The translations under genes and the position numbers were made by a program. From the NCBI GenBank assembly GCA_023213395.1, contig CM041465.1:75275741-75339740 (forward strand): 64,000 bases of DNA, in the 5' to 3' direction. Positions 55,660-64,000 of the stretch are shown piece by piece; position 1 is the first letter of the stretch; the number at the start of each line of letters is the position of its first letter. The notes beneath the pieces are model-generated. The model was given only the letters and a program-made list of their open reading frames with translations, made no database searches and was not told the DNA's origin. Origin of the DNA: Cycas panzhihuaensis (lineage: Eukaryota > Cycadophyta).

Positions 55660-56530
55660 TAGCATTCTCAGTATGGACATATTACAAATGATAGGATAGA
55701 AATGTTTAAAAAAATTGATATGGTTGATGGGCTACTAAATATTTCTTTAAAACCAGACGTATGTAAAGGATGTATGTTAGGAAAGTGATATAGATCATAG
55801 TTTTAACAAAGCACTTAAAGAGCCTAAGAGAAACTAAAATTAGTCTATAGTGACTTAAGTGGACCTATTACTCTAAATTCTATCAAAAGAGCTAGGTAAT
55901 TTTTCACCTTTATAGATTATTTCAATAGAAAGACTTGAATTTACTTTATTGCAAATAAATTAGAAGCATTTAGCACATTCAAAGAATTCAGAGCTCTTAT
56001 TGAGACAAAGAGTGACTAAAAACTTAAAATACTTGGAACAGAGAGAGGAGGAGAGTATACTTTAAATGTTTTCTACAAATACTACAAAGCACATTGCATT
56101 CACAGGTAACTCACTACAGCATACACTCCTCAATTAAATAGAGTAGCTAAAAAAAATGAATCGATCAATAACAAAGATTGCCAAATGCATGTTAAAAGAA
56201 AAAGAGGTATGAAATACATATTAAGCTAAAGTAATTAATGGCCTTATGTATCTAATAAGTAGAAGCCCTATAAAAACTCTTAAGAGACTCACTTCTAAAG
56301 AGGCCTGGTTAGGAAGAAAGGCTAAGGTGAGTCATAACATTTGGCTCTACTGCACATGTTCATATTTCAAAATAAAAAAGATCAAAATTAGATGATAAGA
56401 GCATCAAGTATATCTTAGTTGGATATAATAACAAGTCCAAGGCCTATAGATGCATGTACCAAAAAACTAATAAGACCTACATTAGTAGGGATGTAACCTT
56501 TGATGAGATATCAGAGGAAAACAATTAGGA
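55660..56530 (+). pseudogene. C integrase remnant
   Basis: HSQYGHITNDRIEMFKKIDM and CKGCMLGK are remains of the HHCC zinc-binding domain (H..lGH.....C..C..gK). Parts of the core and C-terminal segments (ISRDVTF-like codons near 56490) follow in shifting frames with many stops. Confidence 0.65.
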
Positions 56531-56809
56531 AAACTCTCTGAAAAGGAAAATAATTTAGAAGGAAGTTATTACTAATCAAAAAACATCTCTTCAGCAACCA
56601 ATAATATCTTAAGAGGAAGGTGTTCCAGTGATAATACCTTAAGAATTAGGTGAACAATAAAGGAAAAATATTCCATCAAGTAGAAGAATACTAGAATGGT
56701 ATCTTAAGATACTAGAAGACTCAAGGGGAGAAACTTTAGAGCATCAACTAAGGCTCCAAAATCTATAAGCTTTATCATTTACTACAGAGCCCCACAACTA
56801 TGAAAAAAC

Positions 56810-57700
56810 CTATATAAACAAAGAATAGTAAGATGCATTAGAGAAAGACTTACTTACCATAAAACAAAATAACATAGGGGAAAGAGTCTCTCCTCTTAAA
56901 GGAAAACCTATAGTCAGTTGTCAATAGGTTTTCAAAGTCAAGGAAAAACTTAATGATAGTATTGAGAAATATAAAGCTCACCTTGTACCAAAAGGATATA
57001 CTTAGACTATAAGAATTAACTATGAAGAAACATTTACTCTACAAGAAAAAATGATATTAATTTGTATTGTTATAGCCTTGACAACATAGTATGATTGAGA
57101 AATCACACAAATTGATATTAAAAGTGCCTTCTTAAATGGGGATTTAGTAGAAGAAGTATACATGGAACAACCTCTAGGATTCACAAAAAGAGAAAAGAAG
57201 AATCTTGTATGTAGGTTAAATAGGGCTCTATATAGTTTAAAATAGCCACCACCATGTGCTTGGTATGAAAAATTAGACTCCCATCTTAGAGGAAATAAAT
57301 TTAGTCAATGTAAGTCTGATCCAAGATTGTACTTGGATAGTAGAGGAAATGGTCCAGTCACCATAATAATAGTATATGTTGATAATTTAATTGTGATAGG
57401 TAATGATCATGAAATGATCAAGTGGGTAAGATAGAAAATAGAGGACAAATTTAATATGATAGACATTAGTCCTCTCCACTATTATTTGGAAATTAAAATA
57501 AATCAAATAAAAGATGTCATATTTATTTCATAAATAAAATATGCTAAGAATCTTCTCAAAAGATTCAACATAAAAGAATTTAAACCATGTGTAACCCCTA
57601 TGGAGACAAGTTGTATCTTAACTATTAATGAAGAAAATAAGGAAGTAAATGAAACCCTTTATCCATAATTGGTTAGAACTCTCATTTACTTAATAACTAT
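56810..57700 (+). pseudogene. C reverse transcriptase remnant
   Basis: Contains EKYKAHLVPKGYT, ITQIDIKSAFLNGDLVEEVYM, FTKREKKNLVCRLNRALYSL and IIVYVDNLIVIGND (YVDD changed to YVDN), all in the normal copia RT order with stops between. Confidence 0.78.
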
Positions 57701-58324
57701 TAAACTTGTAATTTTATTCTCTATTGGAATGATCTCTAAATATATGAGCAAACCTAAAATATCTCATTGAAATACAGTAAACCTCATTGAGATACATTAA
57801 GGGAAGTTTAGGCTATATTAAATTATGCTAGGGCTGATAAACCTAAGTTAATTGGATACTATGATTTGAACCTGACAAATGAACAACTAGAAAGGAAGTC
57901 CACATATGGATATTGTTTTAATCTAGGTTCAATCATTATTTCTTGGAGTAGTAAGAAATAGCCTACTATAGCTATGTCCTTTATAGAAGTTGAATACAAG
58001 GTAGCAATAAGTGCAAGATGCAAAAAAGTTTGGCTAAAATAACTACTTAAGGATTTAAACCATGAATGTACAGATCCTATTCCAATCCTAGATGATAATC
58101 AAAGTGTGATCCAAATAATAAGGAACCTTGTTTTTCATGTTAGAACAAAGCATATAGAAGTTAACCATCATGTTATTATAGAAAAGATGTAAAATATGGA
58201 AATAGATTTTCAATATTGCTACAATAAGGACCAATTGACAAATATCTTTACAAAGCTTTTAACAAAGGATAAATTTTAATTCTTTAGAGAGCATTTATGA
58301 GTTAGAGACAAAGGATAAAATATT
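57701..58324 (+). pseudogene. C RNase H remnant
   Basis: Near 57900 RKSTYGYCFNLGSIIISW, near 57985 EVEYKVAISARC, then DDNQSVIQIIRN and TKHIEVNHHVI, then DQLTNIFTKLLTKDKF. The order and spacing are those of copia RNase H. Stops are present. The polypurine tract aaatgggga precedes the LTR. Confidence 0.78.
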
Positions 58325-58333
58325 AAATGGGGA

Positions 58334-58544
58334 TGTTAAGTTTTAATGTTTTATTTATAATGTTTTCTTAAGAACCCCTTAACTAGGTCCATTTAGGTTA
58401 TTCTTAGAATATGTGCATCATGACGTCATTTGGTCTCTTTTCATTGGGCCACTTTTTTTACACATTATGTATAAATATACGAGATCCTCTCACAATAATC
58501 TAATGTGAAGAACTTATCTCTTGTGGTTCATCAAGTTTCTTATA
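58334..58544 (+). repeat. 3' LTR of C
   Basis: 211 bp, TGTTAAGTTTTAATG to gtttcttata, partner of the split 5' LTR (219 bp in total). Confidence 0.9.
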
Positions 58545-58863
58545 GTTATATTGTCATAGTTTTTTAATTACCAAAGATTAGTTTGGTAAGATCTCAATAT
58601 AGTGCTCTATGATTCTGTCTCGAGAAAGTGCTAGAGGTAGGTCCTAAAATATTTTTCTATAGTTTTATAATATTTTTTCCATTTATTGGTTTATTATCTC
58701 TCAAGGGTTCTCTATGCTAGTGGATTTTTGTATTGCTACCTCCATGAGCTATCTGACATACATGTCTTGTTTTTAATAAATTTTTCATTTTGCAAATGCC
58801 AATCACCTAGGAATCTAGTGCTTTCATTCAATTTAGTGTGTATTCAATCCTATTTTTATTAAA

Positions 58864-59085
58864 CTACATGGATCCTTCTTCCAATTTAGTATCATAAGTT
58901 TCTAAGATTTTTAGCCATTGTACTCTTAGGATTACATCAACTCTACCTATGGGTAATAAACAAAAGTCTAAGCTTAAGGTATATTCACTCTCGCTTGGTT
59001 TTAGGTTTTGTATTTCTCTATCATATAATAGAACTTTATTTCCCTTGATTGACATATTAAAATCAAAGTTTTGTTCAATATACAA
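58864..59085 (-). pseudogene. Gypsy-type protease remnant in M
   Basis: 73 open codons. LLPIGRVDVILRVQWLKILE, then a Thr-Tyr-Asp, corresponds to the C-terminal half of Ty3/gypsy aspartic protease (pl...DviLG.qWL..lG). The Gly of the conserved LG is Arg. The N-terminal active-site segment is not visible. The frame ends just before where the gypsy RT linker would start. Confidence 0.7.
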
Positions 59086-59730
59086 TCCTAATCACTTATC
59101 TTTCTAATATATGAAGTTAAGGGTGCTTCTCAAATTGATTGAAACTATGATTTTATTTTCCTCTGAAAACCCTATCATTTTCAAGTTGTCAAGTCTTTAT
59201 AAATTGGACATGGTTGCTATTGAAATTTATGGTTGTTGAGATTCTACATGGATTGCTTAGGCTCCTAAGTTTCATCTTATGAGTTTAATTCTTCTATGTC
59301 ATGTGCTACTTTTATAGTGCACAATTTCTTGCATATCTTCTTACAAAGTTTTGGTTGGTTTGGTGTCCATTTTTCATCACATTCACAGGAAAGTTTATTT
59401 TCCCTTCCTTTTTACAGTTCTTGCCATTCCATAGAAGACTACTACTCTCCTAAGAGTATTGTGGTTGCTAATCTATAATTTTGTCTTAAGAAAGGGTATG
59501 AGTTGCTCATAATTACCATGTTCACCCCAATCCATATCCCCTATGAATGTTGCATAAGTGATGATGTGGCTAAAACTAACAAAGGTAACTAAGTATGGCA
59601 ATGTGATTAATAAATCAAACTTTGTGCTAAGAACACTGGATAGAGGTGTTGTGAGAGAAAATTTACTTAAGGAGCACAACATCTATGCATGCTACAAACA
59701 CTAGACAACTTTAAGAGGGAATTTGAGAAT

Positions 59731-59744
59731 CAACTCTAATACCA
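59731..59744 (-). other. Primer-binding site of M
   Basis: Minus strand TGGTATTAGAGTTG; with two mismatches a tRNA-Met type site. Two bases separate it from the putative LTR end TATCACA. Confidence 0.6.
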
Positions 59745-59746
59745 CA

Positions 59747-61060
59747 TGTGATAGCCCTTGCCACTATTAGGAACCACAATCAGCTAATGCCCTTTGCACA
59801 TTACTTATCTTCTTGAATATTGATCATATTAACATTCACCATGACTAGTTGACTTCCCTATGGTATAATAAATGACGTATATAAAAAAACTTCCCATAAG
59901 TAAGCATAAAGAAAAAAATAATAATAATCCTTCTAATAAATAAGTTTGAACTTAACTTAAACTAATAGGATGAAAGACCATGAACTACATAGGATACAAA
60001 CAAATTAATTAAATATTTAATTTTATCTTTGTTTTCTGAAGTATATTTGCTCTCTTGGTAAAGAAATGGAGTTCTTGCAGTTTGCTAAGGGGATTAAATC
60101 TTATAGAGACACACCATGCCATGATGGCCTTAGCAGGTTGTACATTTGTAATTATTAATACCATGGTTGGATTGATTCAAAACGAAATTGTTTTTGTTTC
60201 AAATTTTGCCTTTGATATTAAAAACGAGGAGGTGAATATTCTCAAAGGGTTTAAAAGGTGAATCGAGATATATATTTAAATGAATGTTAATTAACTCTAA
60301 TGATCATGGTAAATAATCCTAACTCTTAATTTGGTATCTAGGAAGAATTACAATACTTAAGTCAAGGTCACATGCTAAGTAAATAGTTAGTAAGGAATTT
60401 GGAATGATTAGTTAATGGTACCCATTAACCCAAAATCTCAAAATGAATTAAATCTAGTTACCAACATTAAGTTCGAGTAAATTAAAAGTTGAATAACAAG
60501 GCTTAAAGTGTAATAAGATCTTACCAAAATAGAGTCTAAATAAACATTATTATTACCATTATTTTAAAAAGGGCATTTCTCTTAATCATAAATATGTATA
60601 AAGGTATCTATTTATCTTAAAAGTAACACATTATTAACCCCCTCTAAAACCCAGCAAAGCTCACCCCAAAAACAATTTTAATCCAACCCTTCACTTTAGT
60701 AGAGTTCACAAACTTAACTAAAGAAATTTAATCCCTAATTGCAATTATATAGTATAAAGTACATGAATTTAAAAACCACAAGTTCATAGCTCCTTTAGGA
60801 ATTTGGTTTCAAGAGAGATAACACATTAACTACAATGAATTACTAAATACAAATTTTGAGAGATTTAGCTCTTTTATCTCCCCCGATCTGGGTTTAATTT
60901 TTTCAAACAAAGTAACTTAAAGGGAGAGCAATTTAACTCCAAATCCCTATATAAACACTCATGGTGGAATTTAACTTGATACTCTGTTGTAGTTCTAGTT
61001 TATAATCTTAGTTATGCATTGAATAGTGACTCTCTACCATAAATAATATTTGAGGTACAG
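59747..61060 (-). repeat. Putative 5' LTR of M (right end unknown)
   Basis: Follows the primer-binding site and is non-coding, with the purine-rich minus-strand composition common in gypsy LTRs. The right end could not be located and no partner exists in the window; the frame at 60055-60261 is not considered coding. Confidence 0.35.
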
Positions 61061-61465
61061 TTAGTGCTAATGTTTTGACATAATTTTAGAATTGGAATGG
61101 CTTGCATAACTCTCTGGCTTTGGTTTGGTTATATTAATACATGTTAAGAATTGCATAGAGATTTAAATATGCTATAAATATAAATGATTTTAATTTTGGA
61201 ATATATAATGAATTTTGTGCATTCCTCTATAACCATTTTTCTGGTGCCTTTTCACACTAAATAGACCATCATTTAAGATGACTCAAACTGAGAGTTAAAA
61301 CCAAGTTTTTCCATAATCTTATTAACCAGTATTTTCATTAATATGATAATCACCTTTCATAATTATTTTCAACACAGTTTATGGCATGTTTCATCTACAT
61401 TGATTATTATTGTTAAATTCATGCTACTTGAATGCCTTTGCTCAACCCTTTTTTGGTGTTGAATA
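61061..61465. other. Unassigned sequence
   Basis: AT-rich, no recognisable motif on either strand; may belong to the M LTR. Confidence 0.35.
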
Positions 61466-61735
61466 ACTTGCCTTTCATGAGCCTCATGGGGTTGGGTGGA
61501 TTGGTAAGATGTGGCACTTACTAAGGAGATACCTAGGTTTGAAACCCATGAGAGCAAGTCACTTCATAGGGAAGTAGTCTAACTAGTGTCTACTACTGCA
61601 AAGAAAGTAGTTCGACTAAAGTCTATTGAGTGTGTGTTAGTTGTATGATGGTGGTGTAAGCTCCAAGCGTGGCCAGTGCAAAGGCAGTATAAAAACATGG
61701 ATCCCAAGGGTCCCCCTTCCTGCTATATATTTATG
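61466..61735 (+). mobile_element. SINE-like, tRNA-derived repeat
   Basis: The head has a polymerase III A-box-like tggattggtaagatgtgg (about 61496) and a B-box-like ggtttgaaaccc (61532-61543; consensus GGTTCGANNCC with a C to T change) spaced about 35 bp apart. An unrelated body of about 190 bp follows, ending cccccttcctgctatatat. This is the structure of plant tRNA-derived SINEs. No clear target duplication was found, so the ends are approximate. SINEs depend on LINE enzymes. Confidence 0.5.
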
Positions 61736-61991
61736 AATTTATATAGTCTTTTCACAGTGATTTGAAGCACATTTCATTCATGATACATGTATATTTTCTC
61801 AATGACTAAAGGCATTCAATGCTTGAAAATCCCCCATCTAGGAAGTGTTGATTTTCCCTTTCATTAATGTAGTAATGCGACTCAAATGCTCTTAATTTCT
61901 GTTTAGGTTTGGGCTCATTAATGTTATAAAGAGTTTAATTATTTTTTGTTTTTAATATTATCTTGGTTAATATGTGAGCTTAATCCATAAG

Positions 61992-62051
61992 TGGATGTTA
62001 GGTAAATAATTGATAGACAACGTATAGCAGGTTCGAGTCCCCTCAAATCCA
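61992..62051 (+). other. tRNA-like fragment
   Basis: Contains a perfect B-box match, ggttcgagtcc (62030-62040), and five bases at each end can pair (tggat and atcca). At 60 bases it is too short for a tRNA, and the T-stem pairs poorly. Probably a decayed tRNA pseudogene or another SINE head. Confidence 0.3.
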
Positions 62052-62059
62052 TGTTTTTA

Positions 62060-62855
62060 AGTATATTTTATGGAGTTTTTTAATTTACTTTTTATTTTTG
62101 TTCATAACTTTGCTTTACATTTAGATGGCCATTTATTTAGGTCAAGATTTATTATTATTTCATACCTAGTTGAGTTTTAATTAATATTTGATTAATAAAC
62201 ATGGGTAATTTTGTATTTAAATTTTGATTTTTCAAAAGAGAAAGAAGGTTGTTTATGTTTGTCATATGATGAATGTCAATTAAATGATCTATGTCAAGAT
62301 GTAAAAGAAGCATTTAAACAATGATTTCTTATGTTTAATAATTCACATTTATATTGATTTTAAAGTATATGCTTTCATATGTTTACATAATGATTTGATA
62401 AATAAATGCTATAAATGAAAGTCATTTTTATGTGTTTAATTGTTGATATTTACCTTGTTGTTTGTATAATAAAAACAATGTTTAAACTATGATTTCACTC
62501 TTTCTCTTAATGCATTATACACAAACTAAGGGGTCAAAATTTATGTATTTTTATTAATAATAAATAGCCAATTATTTTTGTACAGCAGAGCTGGTAGGTC
62601 ATTCTAACCTCTACATATAGACAAAATATAGGCTTTCATGTCATCATCTTACATATAGGATAAGGAAAATTTTATCATAAATATTTCATTATTTTTTTAG
62701 AATAAAACAAAGCAAGAGGGGAGGGGTTTATTACATCAATATTTAGTTTATTTTATTTGTATTTAGAATACCAGAGTTAAAAGGAAAACATGGTTTCATT
62801 TAATCACATTTCCATGTGAATGAACTAAAAGTTTAATGATCAAAATGGAATTAAA
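62060..62855. other. Unassigned AT-rich sequence
   Basis: No frame, LTR end or known motif recognised. Confidence 0.4.
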
Positions 62856-63118
62856 CACAAAACTAAAGATTGATTTTAAATAGAATTGGTCTACCATCAA
62901 AACAATTTCCATTCATTAAGAATGGATCTCTATAATACAATGCATAAACCTATGCTCAAATAAATACACATGGAATCAGTAATAGTCCAAAATGGGACTC
63001 ATGACCATCCTGAAACATCATAAGACCATTTAGGACTTTTATAACTCCTATGAAATTTGTCATTAAACTTGATGATTCGCCATTACAAATTTGTCTCATA
63101 TGAATATTAATTCTAACA
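62856..63118 (-). repeat. 3' LTR of copia element I (left end uncertain)
   Basis: Minus strand starts TGTTAGAATTAATATTC immediately after the polypurine tract aacattaaggggaag (63119-63133). Contains aaataaatacacatgg, as in the H LTR. The left end was not determined. Confidence 0.6.
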
Positions 63119-63133
63119 CTTCCCCTTAATGTT

Positions 63134-63529
63134 CATATCATTTGCTTATATATGAATTTGTTACACTAGCCTACTAGGAAATCAACTGTATTAGGTCTCA
63201 TCCTTGATTTTTATTTTTCCTCTATTTTGAGCAAGTGAGCTTCTACAATGGTTTTTAGATACCATTTGAAAAAAAAATTAATAAGTAAAGCAACCTCAAG
63301 TTGTATTTCTAGCTATGATTCTTGAGCATCTTCATATTACTTCTCCTCAACTTCATCCTCCTTTGGCTTAACAACCTACTATCTCAATGAACTACATTTA
63401 GGTTATTTCTCGATTTGCTTCCTATTGTCTCACCAATTCTTTAAGGTGTCCAAATCTAAATCCTAATATATAACATGTTTATCAACCTCTTCAAAGATGA
63501 TATCATGATCTGTAACTTGTTTATCAATT
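63134..63529 (-). mobile_element. I interior, unassigned part
   Basis: Where RT and RNase H should lie (normally about 2 kb) there are only about 400 bases. They include a duplicated segment (aacctcttcaaagatgatatca at 63483 resembling aatttcttcgaagatggcatcc at 63525). RT and RNase H motifs are absent. Confidence 0.5.
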
Positions 63530-64000
63530 TCTTCGAAGATGGCATCCCAAGTTATGTGAACCTTTTTTATTACTAGCTTGTATACTCAATACTTCTTTTT
63601 TTTTTCATTGTATCTTACAAGGATGCATTTGAAACTTTTATCATCAATATTTTTATATTTATATTTGGGAACATGTATATATGTCGTGCTTCTAAAAATT
63701 CTAAGATGGTGCATTATAGGTTTACATCTAGACCATGCTTCTTTAAGTGTTATATTCTATATAGATTTTGTAGCACTCATTTTAGTCAAGGACACTGCTA
63801 CAAAAATAATTTTAACCTAGAAAATATTTGAGAGATTTTTTAATTTCATCATTAACTTGCCTTTTTCAACCAATGTCCTATCCATCCTCTCAGCTACACC
63901 AATCTATTGTAAGGTGTATGATGTCATCAACTGCTTCTTTGTGCCATGGCCCTTATAGAACTCGACAAGAGTATTAGAGGTATATTCTAAAGGGATAGAT
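63530..64000 (-). pseudogene. I integrase remnant, cut by window end
   Basis: Minus-strand codons from the right edge: VEFYKGHGTKKQLMTSYTLQ, stop, IGVAERMDRTLVEKGKLMM (catalytic Glu in GVAER), then SIFWVK-like codons, TLKEAWSRCKPIMHHLRIF, and SFKCILVRYNEKK. This is the end of the copia integrase core and its C-terminal domain. Stops interrupt it. It continues beyond 64000. Confidence 0.75.

Larger units (their letters stand above)
32498..58544 (+). mobile_element. Copia element C (host of B, A1, A3 and D)
   Basis: 5' LTR split at 32705 by B and resumed at 53713-53723, PBS at 53724, 3' LTR 58334-58544. About 5.0 kb without its insertions. Flanks are gatat and gttat, a likely target duplication with one change. 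The interior carries gag with zinc knuckle, protease, integrase, RT and RNase H remnants in copia order, all full of stops. It is the oldest layer of the nest. Confidence 0.88.
58545..59746 (-). mobile_element. Gypsy-like remnant M, minus strand
   Basis: A primer-binding site at 59731-59744, protease codons at 58864-59085 and a short RT-leading motif (about 58640-58590, LALSRDRIIEHYIEIL, like gLPP.R..dH.I.L) occur in Ty3/gypsy order on the minus strand. Only about 650 bases separate PBS and protease, so most of gag is deleted. The rest of pol is missing: the region beyond C on the left does not continue it recognisably. Confidence 0.55.

Overview
The window is a block of plant nuclear DNA made almost entirely of retrotransposons. 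It is AT-rich. It holds Ty1/copia-type gag, protease, integrase, reverse transcriptase (RT) and RNase H remnants, LTRs whose primer-binding sites resemble the 3' end of initiator tRNA-Met (TGGTATCAGAGC), and a piece of a plant-type mitochondrial chaperonin CPN60 gene. The density and decay of nested copia elements and the lack of any intact cellular gene fit a large repeat-rich plant genome, perhaps a gymnosperm; the species is an inference I cannot settle. I found no host gene that looks functional. Elements are named A to M here for reference only.

Layout. 1-6179: LTR pieces and decayed copia remnants (J, H), including a 206-bp tandem duplication and a 130-bp compound microsatellite. 6180-10689: element G on the minus strand, gag-only, carrying a solo LTR of family B. 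10690-16810: decayed sequence with a copia 3' end (K) and a minus-strand copia gag/protease remnant (L). 16811-32046: copia element E (plus), interrupted by A2 (minus, 17636-23367) and F (plus, 28064-31288). 32498-58544: copia element C (plus), split in its 5' LTR by copia element B (minus, 32706-53707). B is split in its left LTR by A1 (plus, 32944-42874) and in its right LTR by A3 (minus, 47375-53448). A1 is split by copia element D (plus, 37936-42341). 58545-64000: minus-strand gypsy-like remnant M, a SINE-like repeat and the 3' part of another minus-strand copia (I) running off the edge. Target-site duplications (TSDs) read directly: A1 ACATG, A2 CTAAT, A3 AATAT, B CATCA, D TTGAT, E GCATT, F AATAT, solo B GATAG; imperfect for C (gatat/gttat) and G (tattt/ttttt).

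Most interesting is family A (A1, A2, A3). All three have about 435-bp LTRs, a long non-coding leader, and one gag-like reading frame at the 3' end that runs through the polypurine tract (PPT) into the 3' LTR. None shows protease, integrase or RT. Between two conserved leader blocks each copy holds a different insert of about 1.4 to 2.2 kb. Each insert contains a protein-coding fragment in the opposite orientation to the element: the N-terminal part of mitochondrial CPN60 in A1, an unrecognised coiled-coil protein with its own start codon, leader and TATA-like box in A2, and another coiled-coil fragment beside a CpG-rich tract in A3. This looks like a non-autonomous retrotransposon family with one cargo slot that repeatedly took up the 5' ends of host genes antisense to itself. 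F and G form a second gag-only lineage with the gag frame also next to the 3' LTR.

Relative ages follow from nesting: C is older than B, B older than A1 and A3, A1 older than D; E is older than A2 and F. The only long open pol frame is in D (RT, 311 codons), and D lacks gag and most of integrase. No element is autonomous as read. Boundaries marked by LTR ends, PBS, PPT and TSD are firm; stretches called decayed are assigned by short motif matches made by eye.
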